A stretch of 52,749 nucleotides of DNA from an uncultured Bacteroidales bacterium (GTDB taxonomy: Bacteria > Bacteroidota > Bacteroidia > Bacteroidales > Paludibacteraceae): NCBI GenBank assembly GCA_902792535.1, contig CADAZU010000005.1, positions 1 to 52,749 on the forward strand, written 5' to 3'. The notes under the pieces were generated by a model, which did no database searches, had not been told where the DNA came from, and worked only from the letters and a program-made list of their open reading frames with translations. A program made the position numbers and the translations under genes. This document shows positions 32,427 to 39,917 of the stretch, one piece after another. Every line of letters starts with the position of its first letter. Within the stretch, counting starts at the first letter, position 1.

Positions 32427-34862
32427 TTAGATCTTTCTCCACGTTGTTTCCGTGGATTTCTCAATACGGTGGTTGTTGCGCCAGCGGTTGAGAACCATAC
32501 TGATGGCAGCCGACTTGACGGATTGACCTTTGCGGGCACGGAGTTTGATGAGATCCGCGGCGGTGAACTCTGCCGGAAGTAAGGCAAGGAGAGACGCTGC
32601 TGCTCCGCGTTCGGACTGAGCATCCATAGAGCATTTGATCTCTTGCTCCATCTGTTCGCCCCAGAGTTCCATCTGATTGCGGAAGACATACTCGGCAACC
32701 CATTCGGCAAAAGATGCGACGGTTTTGGTGAACTTGCGGTTTTCGAGGAGATAGCAGAGCATACCAGCACGGAAACCGATGACACCGGCACGACGGCGAA
32801 GCGTATCCATGGAATGAGAGTCCGCATCAATGGCTTGTTGGCGTTTGGCTTCGAGCCAATCGGAAATGACGGTGTTGAGTTGGGGACAACTGATGTGGAC
32901 GAGGCCTTTGGTGTCCGAATTCAATTCGGACGAAATGGACGAAGACTTTCCGATGGCATCTAACTCGCGAGCCCAACGGATGATCTCGGCGCGCTCGGAT
33001 TCGGTATAGGGAGCGAAGACGGGAATTTCCGAGAAAGAGGTGTCGGGCAATTGGGCGAAGCAGACACGCGTGGCAAGACCGTTTTCGAGATCTTTGAAGA
33101 AGCGCTTCATGGAGTTGGGTGTGCCGGTCAATAACAGGTTGTAATAGACCTTGATATGGGCGTTGAAACTCGCATCGGACATGTAGGCTTGACCATATTC
33201 GGCATTGTCGAACGCAAGACGGTAGATGTCGGATTTCTGGCTCCAGACACCTGCACGTTCGGACTTGACCAGCGTGTCCATTTCTTCGCCGATACCGATG
33301 AGGTGCTTGCCCTCTGCATACGTCAGCAGTTGGAGCAGTTTGGCGATGGAGATAGCGACACCGTTGTTGCGCGGACATGCGTGCGGATCTTCGGGTTGGT
33401 TCTTGCTGTTCTTGGACGCGCGTAACTTCTCTTTGTAGGCTTGCTCTTTCTCGCGCTCGATAGCATCCTGTTCGTTGATAGGCGTGAGGAGGAGATCAAG
33501 CGGTTTGCGGATGAAAGATTTACCGCTGGCAGCAGGAGCGGTGATACAACTGAAGAACGAGAGCGACTGTTCCTGACGATCCAAGTACTCGAAGCGGATG
33601 CGGGTTGCCAAAGTGCCGAGGATGGGCAGCGAGGCAATGACCATCGCGGGTTGGTATTCTTCGGGCAAGCGGCGGCAGACGAGTTTGAGTAAGCGAGGTA
33701 ACGGCGGCAACGCCAAGTTCGTTGATTTCTGATTTGAGATTTCAGATTTGTTATTGGTTAGTTCGCGCTCACGCTCGCAGATAGCAATAGCACCTTGTAC
33801 CACAACCGGCAGTTCGGACTTGCGCGGACGACCGATGGCTGAAGAGATAGCTTGGCGGCGTTCTTGCTCGGAGAGACCGAAGTCCGGGAGGATTTGGAGC
33901 AAGAGTTCGGAATTGAAATCACAGATATAGCGCATATAGACCGCAAGGGAGAAATAGACGGTGTTGCGCTCGCCTTGGACGGCTCCGCCACAGTTGCCGG
34001 TGGAGATGAGGAGCTGGTTGACGATGTCGGCATAGGGGATGCCGCGGTACGTTAGACCGGCTTCGCCTGTTTGAACGCTATCGCTGTTTGAACGCTCCGC
34101 TGTTAGACCGTCCTGCGGACTGATAGACTGATCAACATGTGGCGGGAGGGCAAGTTGCCGGATGGCATCCGACGCAAAAGAAGAAGCAGGCGGCTCTTGG
34201 GAGCCGTTGTCCGGATTTAATCCGGACGCAATAGACGAAGAAAAGAGACCAGACTCATCGATAAAAAGGATATAATCGCGGGGAACGACGTACGAGGCAC
34301 GAGCGAGATCCTTGGTGACGGAATCGTATGCGGGGATGCCAAGCGCGGTGGCTATACGGAGCTGGGCAGCTTCAATGGATTCGAGTTGTCGGATGGCATC
34401 CGACGGAAAGGAAGAAGCATTCTCCGCGCTGACGCCCGGAGCACCCGACAAAGAAAGCCTTTCACCTATGATGCGGATGCCATGACCGGAGGCAGTAATA
34501 GCTACAAGATAAATCTTGTTAGATTTGAGATTTGAGATTTGACATTGGACATTTTTCTCAAACCAATCGCGGGGATTGTCCACATGATCCACATCGAGCA
34601 TTGCAAGACCGGACGGAATGGCATCGGCGGAGATGCGCTTGCCGTTCTTGAAAGAGGCGGCGTGCGGGATGATGATAGGCAAGCGGCGTTTGAGGGCTTG
34701 CTTGCGGTCGTTGTAGTCCTCGGCGGTTGGGTCGAGCGCGGCTATACGACGGCAGAGGTTAGACACTTCGGGACTATCAATGAGGTTGTCCCAGATTTCG
34801 GGAGTGCAAGGCTTTGGCGTGCCTTTGCTGACGCTTTCTTGATAACAAAACATATTGTTCAC
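32427..34862 (-). CDS. BT4734-like / DUF3987 protein (primase-helicase type, mobile-element associated)
   Basis: This 811-residue protein opens with the BT4734/VirE-type N-domain: KQALKRRLPIIIPHAASF, then SGLAMLDVDHVDNPRDWF, then VAITASGHGIRII. The DUF3987 domain follows from about residue 395, with ATPase-like FFSCITAPAASGKSF near 455, NGVAISIAKLLQLL, and IGIGEEMDTLVKSERAGVWSQKSD. Such proteins are common in integrative elements of Bacteroidota and are thought to act in replication. No integrase or relaxase accompanies it here. Two segments (residues about 103-114 and 367-380) are encoded by heptad repeats, and the phrase SDAIRQL occurs twice (near 125-135 and 225-235). It probably ends an operon with two small genes. 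Confidence 0.78.
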   Translation of the reverse strand: MNNMFCYQESVSKGTPKPCTPEIWDNLIDSPEVSNLCRRIAALDPTAEDYNDRKQALKRRLPIIIPHAASFKNGKRISADAIPSGLAMLDVDHVDNPRDWFEKNVQCQISNLKSNKIYLVAITASGHGIRIIGERLSLSGAPGVSAENASSFPSDAIRQLESIEAAQLRIATALGIPAYDSVTKDLARASYVVPRDYILFIDESGLFSSSIASGLNPDNGSQEPPASSFASDAIRQLALPPHVDQSISPQDGLTAERSNSDSVQTGEAGLTYRGIPYADIVNQLLISTGNCGGAVQGERNTVYFSLAVYMRYICDFNSELLLQILPDFGLSEQERRQAISSAIGRPRKSELPVVVQGAIAICERERELTNNKSEISNQKSTNLALPPLPRLLKLVCRRLPEEYQPAMVIASLPILGTLATRIRFEYLDRQEQSLSFFSCITAPAASGKSFIRKPLDLLLTPINEQDAIEREKEQAYKEKLRASKNSKNQPEDPHACPRNNGVAISIAKLLQLLTYAEGKHLIGIGEEMDTLVKSERAGVWSQKSDIYRLAFDNAEYGQAYMSDASFNAHIKVYYNLLLTGTPNSMKRFFKDLENGLATRVCFAQLPDTSFSEIPVFAPYTESERAEIIRWARELDAIGKSSSISSELNSDTKGLVHISCPQLNTVISDWLEAKRQQAIDADSHSMDTLRRRAGVIGFRAGMLCYLLENRKFTKTVASFAEWVAEYVFRNQMELWGEQMEQEIKCSMDAQSERGAAASLLALLPAEFTAADLIKLRARKGQSVKSAAISMVLNRWRNNHRIEKSTETTWRKI
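33723..33764. repeat. In-frame heptad repeat inside the DUF3987 gene (1)
   Basis: Six units in 7-base register, starting tgatttc, tgatttg, agatttc, agatttg. It encodes the linker LTNNKSEISNQKS between the N-domain and the ATPase domain. Confidence 0.7.
34521..34555. repeat. In-frame heptad repeat inside the DUF3987 gene (2)
   Basis: Three perfect agatttg units followed by acattgg and acatttt. It encodes VQCQISNLKSNK within the N-terminal domain. The unit is the same as in the repeat at 33723. Confidence 0.8.
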
Positions 34863-34888
34863 AGATTTAACAGATTAAACATTTTGGG

Positions 34889-35251
34889 TTAATGGACGTT
34901 GGCGGATTTGGTGGCATTCCACTTGCCTTTGGAGCGGGTCCATTCACAGCCGACGGCATGGATTTCGGCATGGTCTTCGGGATAGAGTTTGCGTTGGCGG
35001 ATAGCACGTTTTTGGACGGCTTTCTGCATCACTTTCCATTGTTCCTCAGTGACTTCGAGTTTGTCAATACAATGGACGTTGTAGATGTCACAATCTGCCA
35101 TCCATGGGTTCATGGTCATACGGCAATGGGTCTTGAGAGGAATTCCACGTACACCGGTCACCTTTCCTGTCTCGGTGTAGAAGGGGCAGTCCTTGCTACA
35201 AGGACTACCACCTTTCCTAAGAGCGATGATTAACATGAGTTCATTTACCAT
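34889..35251 (-). CDS. Small Cys-containing protein of the DUF3987 operon
   Basis: A protein of about 120 residues. I do not recognise it. It has GGSPCSKDCPFY near the start and CDIYNVHC in the middle, four Cys that could bind a metal, then a basic helix (MQKAVQKRAIRQRKL) and a Trp/Lys-rich end. The first few codons lie in a 7-base repeat (35242-35276) that makes several possible ATG starts (35266, 35251, 35236), so the true start is uncertain. It overlaps the upstream gene by about 11 bases and is followed by the DUF3987 gene. Confidence 0.6.
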   Translation of the reverse strand: MVNELMLIIALRKGGSPCSKDCPFYTETGKVTGVRGIPLKTHCRMTMNPWMADCDIYNVHCIDKLEVTEEQWKVMQKAVQKRAIRQRKLYPEDHAEIHAVGCEWTRSKGKWNATKSANVH

Positions 35252-35639
35252 TTGACGATTTACCATTTTCGATTTTCAAAACACGGATGGCTTCTACCAC
35301 TTTCGACAGCTCCATCTCACAGAGGTTGTCGCCCATCTGCTCGACCTGCTGCGCAAGGATGTCGGCGAGTTCACGACCGGTAGCGTAATCCTCATGCGGG
35401 ATATACAACTCCAGTTTGATGTGGTTGGCATTGGCGGACACTTTTCCGTTCTTGGATTTGTCCAGTACCTGCCAGTGGAGTTCGGGATGGATCTCGTGCT
35501 GTTTTGCACCACGTTCGGTAAAGGTGAACTTGTCTTCCTCGTTGCGGAAGAGTGTTCCTTTACGGCTGTCCAACACTTTGAGGTCTCCCTCTTTCATTTG
35601 CGTGATTAAGTCCACGCATAACATTACATTTTTTTTCAT
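35241..35639 (-). CDS. Unknown 132-residue protein, first gene of the DUF3987 operon
   Basis: This hydrophilic protein begins MKKNVMLCVDLITQ and contains GAKQHEIHPELHWQVLD and HIKLELYIPHEDYATGRELADILAQQ. The beta-then-helix pattern suggests a compact domain. No family is recognised. Its last ten residues (KIENGKSSNGK) come from the 7-base repeat at 35242-35276, so the original stop was probably elsewhere. The leader upstream (35640-35757) has a short GGCAC-C-GTGCC palindrome. Confidence 0.6.
   Translation of the reverse strand: MKKNVMLCVDLITQMKEGDLKVLDSRKGTLFRNEEDKFTFTERGAKQHEIHPELHWQVLDKSKNGKVSANANHIKLELYIPHEDYATGRELADILAQQVEQMGDNLCEMELSKVVEAIRVLKIENGKSSNGK
35242..35276. repeat. Heptad repeat at a gene overlap
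   Basis: Units catttac, catttga, cgattta, ccatttt, cgatttt in 7-base register. It supplies both the end of the 132-residue gene and the candidate starts of the next gene. Confidence 0.75.
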
Positions 35640-35757
35640 AATTGTAAAAATTTTAACGCTGTGGCACCGTGCCGCAGTCGCTAAGATTCTACAATTTTGC
35701 GACCTCAGTTTTGTGTTAAATATGAAGTAAAAAATGCAAGATTTCGTTAAATGACAA

Positions 35758-35793
35758 ATAAAAAACGACCGACAGAATGTCAGCCGTTTTTTA
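35758..35793. terminator. Terminator between the three-gene operon and the DUF3987 operon
   Basis: CGACCGACA and TGTCAGCCG form a stem with seven Watson-Crick pairs out of nine around GAA, flanked by A-run and T-run. On the minus strand it ends in TTTTT, so it can stop the operon that ends at 35817. Confidence 0.75.
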
Positions 35794-35816
35794 TGACTTT
35801 GTGGCAGTCAGAGCGA

Positions 35817-36407
35817 TTAGAGAGTTCCATAAGGTTTGATGTGATCTCGCCGGCAAGCCAATGTATAGATGGAGTAAATGTTGTCCGCTATTTGTTTGAA
35901 CTTACGGAAGAAGCCATCAGCGTCCATGTTGGAGCATTGCCAATTTGGATAGCGTGTGTTGGGATCAATGTACGCGCGATACTTGGTTAGGTTCTGCGAG
36001 TTCTTAGGCACTTCCCGGAAGCGTTTGTCTTGCAGGATTTCCACCAGTTGGTCGTAGTTTTTGAGTAGTCCCAAGTCTTTTCCCAGCCTCTCCGCAGCCA
36101 CCCAGTCATAGGTATTGCTCATAAGGAGGCGATATGAATCTTTGTTTTGCTTGATTTCTTGCGCTTTGAGCATTGCTTCTTTGAAGAGTTGCAGATGTTG
36201 GTCGATAGTGCCATCTGAGATTTCTGTGTTTGGTTGCTCGGAGGGCAGCGGTTGTTGCGGAACGGGTTCCGACTGTGCAGAGAGTTGTTCTGCGTTCATC
36301 ACTTGGATGTTTCCGTCTTTGTCCATGTGGACATCCATGTGCTCGACGTTGGCTATGTTCTGACCAACGGGAGCGTGAAAATTGAAAGTAAAATTTTTCT
36401 CACTCAT
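35817..36407 (-). CDS. Unknown protein, third gene of the ANVE-motif operon
   Basis: This 196-residue protein begins MSEKNFTFNFHAPVG, then QNIANVEHMDVHMDKDG. This beta-rich start carries a motif (hydrophobic-N-h, then P/G-x-N, then IANVE-x-h-x-h) that also occurs at the C-termini of the two genes upstream. A Pro/Gln/Ser linker (residues 40-65) leads to a helical domain with YRLLMSNTYDWVAAERLGKD and YPNWQCSNMDADGFFRKFKQIADNIY. I do not recognise the family. Its start overlaps the upstream stop by 8 bases. A terminator follows. Confidence 0.65.
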   Translation of the reverse strand: MSEKNFTFNFHAPVGQNIANVEHMDVHMDKDGNIQVMNAEQLSAQSEPVPQQPLPSEQPNTEISDGTIDQHLQLFKEAMLKAQEIKQNKDSYRLLMSNTYDWVAAERLGKDLGLLKNYDQLVEILQDKRFREVPKNSQNLTKYRAYIDPNTRYPNWQCSNMDADGFFRKFKQIADNIYSIYTLACRRDHIKPYGTL

Positions 36408-37530
36408 TGTTGTTTATATTTAGTTGTTCAACATTAGCTATTAGTTGATTAGTAGGCGCGTTCACATTGATGGTTTGAGAGACATAAATGAATTTTCCCA
36501 AGTCAATCGGGGCTTGTGGAGAATCCACCTGTGTCGAAGAATTATGGCGCAAGTAGTCTGCTAATTCATCGACCATCTGCTTTGCGTTACTGACCATAGG
36601 GCGAATTGGTTTTTGCGAGTTAGTCGTGTCGATTTTCTCTACGGGTTCTTCGAAAGCTATTTGCGGTTGCGAGAGATTGATAATCTCGTCCATCGCGGCG
36701 CACGATTGCTTGAGCGTGTTGCCCAAGCGTGTGAGTGTAAGATAATCGACCGTTGCGGCAAAGAATTTGGTTTGGCACCACGTGGTTCGCGGATGTGTTT
36801 TGATTATAACCGCCATAGCCCAGAGTGTTTGGTATGCAGGTTCTTTGTCGAAATACATATATCGGTCAGCGAGTTGCATGAGTCGATATCGCATTGGGTC
36901 AATGTAAGCCGATTGCGACATTGGCGGCATGTTGGCTTTATCATGCGTGTTCTCAAAGAGACCCGCTTGGACGATGAACTTGCTTGCGAACTCATGTGCT
37001 ACATGGATAACCAATTCAGGCGGAAACGCGCCGGTGTAATGCGGATATGAGGGCATGTGTTTAGCCATGATTTTATCTTCCTCGCTCATTGTGTATTGAA
37101 ACGGAATGCCATAGGCGATGCGTTCGAGGTTTGGTCTTGGCCAATCGAGATAGGCACCATGGTACTCATCGCGTTTGCTTTGCTCCAGATTGAAATGTAT
37201 AAGGCGGGCACATTCTACTTCAAAGGGACGCCGATTGGGAGAAAATTGGTTCATAGCAAAGACCGTTGTTTGCGCATTGCTTCGCAGGAAAGCGAGTACA
37301 CGGATAGTCTCTTCCCGTGAGATTATTTTGTCGATGAATTTTTTCAGTCCATCGTCTTGCAAATCGGAAGAAAAAGCATACCATTGGATTTCGTAATAGT
37401 CCACTATCTGCTCGCGAGAGAGGAGATTGGCAAGGATGTCAAGTTCGGTGGTGTTTTGATATCTCGGATAGTCGATACTCATCATCCTCAGCAGGAGTTG
37501 GTGGAGTGTTTCAAAAGAGTATTTGTACAT
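36400..37530 (-). CDS. Unknown protein, second gene of the ANVE-motif operon
   Basis: This 376-residue protein is mostly helical and has no known catalytic motif that I can see. Notable segments are YEIQWYAFSSDLQDDGLKKF, NQFSPNRRPFEVECARLIHF, YMYFDKEPAYQTLWAMAVII and TTWCQTKFFAATVDYLTL. It ends in a linker followed by INVNAPTNQLIANVEQLNIN, the same motif that opens the next protein. It lies 7 bases after the first gene of the operon. Confidence 0.62.
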   Translation of the reverse strand: MYKYSFETLHQLLLRMMSIDYPRYQNTTELDILANLLSREQIVDYYEIQWYAFSSDLQDDGLKKFIDKIISREETIRVLAFLRSNAQTTVFAMNQFSPNRRPFEVECARLIHFNLEQSKRDEYHGAYLDWPRPNLERIAYGIPFQYTMSEEDKIMAKHMPSYPHYTGAFPPELVIHVAHEFASKFIVQAGLFENTHDKANMPPMSQSAYIDPMRYRLMQLADRYMYFDKEPAYQTLWAMAVIIKTHPRTTWCQTKFFAATVDYLTLTRLGNTLKQSCAAMDEIINLSQPQIAFEEPVEKIDTTNSQKPIRPMVSNAKQMVDELADYLRHNSSTQVDSPQAPIDLGKFIYVSQTINVNAPTNQLIANVEQLNINNNE

Positions 37531-37537
37531 ATAGCAA

Positions 37538-38467
37538 TTATTTGAAGTTTACATTATCAGCAGATGCGACAAGGGTATTCACTTTGTCCTCAAAATGAAA
37601 GTGCATTTCGGTCGGTTTGGAAGTGTCTTGTGTTTTGGTCGAGTCGGGAATGCCAGCTTTTATTTTCCATGAATGCAGATACGGGTCCAGTTCTTCGAAA
37701 AGCGCTCTACGGTAACGTTCTTTCTCATAGTTGTCTAATTTTTGAAAGTCATAGAACTTTACAGTTACGAACCAATTCCATTCTTGCCGGAACCGCTCCA
37801 CTATTTCTACCGCTTTGGCATGACCGCGGTGGGCGATGATATAGTCCAAGGAAAGGCGGATGTCACGATAACCACCAAACAAGAATCTATCCCACAAGAT
37901 CATTGTATCGGGCATGTCATCGTAACGATAGTCGTTGTACACATCTTCTTTGGTGGGCATGGTGTCCGCGAACCAAAGAAGTCCACGTTCTCGCATTTCA
38001 TTATAGAAACCATAGCGTCCATCCGCGAAAGAGAAATTCTCCGGCGGCACTAATTCGGCAGCTACATCACCATCGACTACGTATTCATCTCTCAAATCGA
38101 ATGGTGGCACCCATACTAAGGGATATGACAAAACATGATCTATCTTTTCAAGTACTTTGTAATCAAAACAGTCCGTCATGCGTAGCCAATCCACTTGATT
38201 TTTCTTGGCATAGAGTTGTTCCGCAAACAAATGATTGCTGAGCAAATCATTGCAATCAAGAAAACTATGGTTGGCATGGTACAATCCTGTTTGATTATCC
38301 AATTTCAAATCAGCTATGTCCTGCGAATTGGAATGTTGCCATCTCTTTTTGAGTAAATCTCGCATCTCATCAATGGTCACGAGACGGTTTTTGAATTCTG
38401 ACACTACATGCTCCGGAAAGTTCCTTTCCAAATCATTAAAATACTCACTGTTTAAGTTTCTGCTCAT
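37538..38467 (-). CDS. Unknown protein, first gene of the ANVE-motif operon
   Basis: This 309-residue protein starts MSRNLNSEYFNDLERNF and carries several acidic/aromatic stretches (YHANHSFLDCNDLLSNH, YDDMPDTMILWDRFLFGGYRD, RFRQEWNWFVTVKFYDF). No family is recognised. The C-terminus, EMHFHFEDKVNTLVASADNVN, resembles the motif ending the next protein. Transcription probably begins at operator-promoter C, giving an unusually long leader of about 180 bases with two palindromes. Confidence 0.62.
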   Translation of the reverse strand: MSRNLNSEYFNDLERNFPEHVVSEFKNRLVTIDEMRDLLKKRWQHSNSQDIADLKLDNQTGLYHANHSFLDCNDLLSNHLFAEQLYAKKNQVDWLRMTDCFDYKVLEKIDHVLSYPLVWVPPFDLRDEYVVDGDVAAELVPPENFSFADGRYGFYNEMRERGLLWFADTMPTKEDVYNDYRYDDMPDTMILWDRFLFGGYRDIRLSLDYIIAHRGHAKAVEIVERFRQEWNWFVTVKFYDFQKLDNYEKERYRRALFEELDPYLHSWKIKAGIPDSTKTQDTSKPTEMHFHFEDKVNTLVASADNVNFK

Positions 38468-38627
38468 ATATGTTATAAATTTTGATTAAGTTCAAAGTTC
38501 ACCTCTTCACTTTTTCACACAAGATTTTGTGTTCAGATTTTTGTCATAATAATATAATAATTTATATTTATTATGGCGTAAAAATCAAGCCACACGGATG
38601 CGTGAAATTGTGGTTATGTGTAGTTGC

Positions 38628-38643
38628 TCCGTTCGCGAACGGA
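38628..38643. promoter_or_regulatory. Perfect 16-base palindrome TCCGTTCGCGAACGGA
   Basis: It lies about 10-25 bases downstream of the predicted start site of operator-promoter C, a position where a bound protein could block transcription. A related, imperfect GTTCGCG-rich palindrome is in the leader of the DUF1295 gene near 52540-52560. Confidence 0.5.
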
Positions 38644-38655
38644 CACAATTCGGCG

Positions 38656-38692
38656 ACAAAATTACTACATCAAACTGACACCAGAAGTCAGT
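38656..38692 (-). promoter_or_regulatory. Shared operator-promoter C (three-gene unknown operon)
   Basis: ACTGAC (38674-38679), ACCAGAA, GTCAGT (38687-38692). The -33 TTC at 38686-38684 is in the spacer and the -7 box TAATTTTGT is at 38664-38656, 19 bases away. It is the third copy of the arrangement at 25455 and 32282. Confidence 0.82.
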
Positions 38693-38735
38693 CGCAAAAG
38701 AAAAATGCATTTTTTTGATTTTTTTGCGAAAATGT

Positions 38736-38768
38736 TTGGAAAAGGTAATTTGTTCATCGTATCTTTGC
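38736..38768 (+). promoter_or_regulatory. Promoter of the small plus-strand operon
   Basis: A -33 TTG at 38736-38738 and -7 box TATCTTTGC at 38760-38768, 21 bases apart. The leader to the 101-residue gene is about 155 bases. Confidence 0.7.
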
Positions 38769-38799
38769 ATCGGTTTTGAAAAAGCATGCTTTCAAACAC

Positions 38800-38821
38800 G
38801 ACCCCTCGTCGACCCCTCGTC
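38800..38821. repeat. 11-base tandem repeat GACCCCTCGTC, two copies
   Basis: Two perfect copies in the untranslated leader of the 101-residue gene. It is the third 11-base tandem pair in the window, after 1780-1801 and 14469-14490. Confidence 0.85.
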
Positions 38822-38932
38822 GAGAAATCAACAAACACATTTATCAACCTAAACCCGGAGCGTCTTCCCGATGAAACGGGAAGAGCGGCCTCCGCCTAGA
38901 AGGGTATTTTTACTATTAAACTAATCTTTATT

Positions 38933-39238
38933 ATGGCTAAATTTAAACCTATCGACCTTATCAAGTCATTGAGCGGAAAAATCTGTTCCCACTCGGACAC
39001 CTATTTCCAGAAACGTGGTAAGACCCTTTGTACAGGGCGTATCTGCAACCCGCGTACCAAACCCTACACCGAAGCCGAATTGGCTCGTCAAGCCAAGTTC
39101 CGCCAAGCGATTCAAGCCGTTGCAGCCCTCACCGAGGAGCAGAAAGCCGCTTACAAAACCGCTTTCGACAACCAGACCAAGTACACCACCTTGCGTGGCT
39201 ACATGTTCGCAAAAGAGTACGAGAAGCTTGGCAACTAA
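38933..39238 (+). CDS. Small basic protein, paralogue 1
   Basis: This 101-residue protein is of unknown family. It shares a scheme with the next gene: SGKI near residue 14-17, then a basic segment, then Pro-x-T/S-x-x-EL (YTEAELARQAKFRQAI), then an AF-x-x-Q helix and a YMFAKEYEKL end. It is rich in Lys/Arg and has no signal peptide. Binding to nucleic acid is possible but is only inference. It is the first gene of a three-gene run with its own promoter. Confidence 0.65.
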   Translation: MAKFKPIDLIKSLSGKICSHSDTYFQKRGKTLCTGRICNPRTKPYTEAELARQAKFRQAIQAVAALTEEQKAAYKTAFDNQTKYTTLRGYMFAKEYEKLGN

Positions 39239-39245
39239 AGAACGC

Positions 39246-39323
39246 ATCAGCCATACATGGCTGATCTAACCCTAACCTATTATTAACCTCGCCCTTCCTT
39301 TTCTCCTCCCCTTTACGGGGAGG
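39246..39323. other. Two hairpins between the small paralogues
   Basis: ATCAGCCA/TGGCTGAT (39246-39265) is an 8-base perfect stem. CCTCCCC/GGGGAGG (39305-39323) is a 7-base stem around TTTAC, followed by a further GGGAGGGG. The C/G-rich hairpin resembles dispersed intergenic repeats often seen in Bacteroidota. Confidence 0.55.
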
Positions 39324-39351
39324 TCGGGAGGGGCTCTAAACCTCAACAACT

Positions 39352-39690
39352 ATGGGAAAAGTAGTATTTGAAGACCCGATTCATCACATCTCGGGCAAGA
39401 TCGCGAAGAAATTTCGCACGATCTACAATTATGCCAAAGCCACCGGCTTGAAGTACACGTCCGTTCATGGTGAGCGTTCCACCCAGCCGTCCACCAAGGA
39501 GCTGAAAGCACGCGAGCGTTTCACCGCCGTAGCCGCAATGGTTCGGGCGCGCAAGATCGACCTGAGCAAGATCGTTACCGATCAGGAAGCCTTCCTTGCG
39601 CAGAAAGACACCGCCACCGGTGCAAAGACCATGAAAGCATATCTCTGGCGCGTTTGCGGACAGGAGTACGACGCGCAGCATAACGGATAA
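39352..39690 (+). CDS. Small basic protein, paralogue 2
   Basis: This 112-residue protein is distantly similar to the preceding one: ISGKIAKKFRTIYNYAKATG near the start, then STQPSTKELKARERFTAVAAM, then a QEAFLAQKDTATG segment and YLWRVCGQEYD near the end. The same order of motifs suggests an old tandem duplication. The family is unknown. It is followed after 5 bases by a 52-residue lipoprotein gene. Confidence 0.65.
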   Translation: MGKVVFEDPIHHISGKIAKKFRTIYNYAKATGLKYTSVHGERSTQPSTKELKARERFTAVAAMVRARKIDLSKIVTDQEAFLAQKDTATGAKTMKAYLWRVCGQEYDAQHNG

Positions 39691-39695
39691 GCAGT

Positions 39696-39854
39696 ATGAG
39701 AAAGATCCTGATTATCGCTATCGCCGGTGTAGCATTGGCGAGCTGCAACGTCACGCGGACGATCACTACCCGGTCGGAAGCATGGCAGAAAGGCGACACA
39801 TCCGTCGTCATCCAGTCTAAAACCATCGAGACGTACGACGCCTCGAAGAAGTAA
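39696..39854 (+). CDS. 52-residue lipoprotein
   Basis: Starts at the ATG at 39696. Residues 1-17 are a lipoprotein signal (MRKILIIAIAGVALASC, lipobox LASC). The mature part, NVTRTITTRSEAWQKGD then TSVVIQSKTIETYDAS, is nearly repeated by the partial gene at the right end of the window (23 of 33 positions identical by eye). The function is unknown. A strong terminator follows immediately. Confidence 0.75.
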   Translation: MRKILIIAIAGVALASCNVTRTITTRSEAWQKGDTSVVIQSKTIETYDASKK

Positions 39855-39889
39855 AAAGAAGCGACCTCACAAGGGTCGCTTCTTTTTTT
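39853..39889 (+). terminator. Terminator after the 52-residue lipoprotein
   Basis: GAAGCGACC and GGTCGCTTC form a 9-base stem, extended by A-run and T-run, around a short loop and followed by seven T. It also faces the end of the RND gene on the other strand. Confidence 0.9.
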
Positions 39890-39917
39890 CTGTGTAGTTG
39901 TCCGGGTAGTTTCCGGA

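Larger units (their letters stand above)
38468..38932. other. 465-base regulatory region between divergent operons
   Basis: No gene is seen. Minus-strand content: operator-promoter C (38656-38692), a 16-base perfect palindrome (38628-38643) just after the likely start site, and ACACAA-gatt-TTGTGT (38517-38532) in the leader. Plus-strand content: a promoter (38736-38768), an 11-base tandem repeat (38800-38821) and a small hairpin, CTTCCCG/CGGGAAG, at 38864-38883 in the leader of the 101-residue gene. Confidence 0.7.

Noticed and set aside
32427-35639. A complete integrative or conjugative element
   Set aside because: BT4734/DUF3987 proteins are typical of such elements, but no integrase, relaxase or conjugation gene is present. 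At most it is a remnant or an accessory module.
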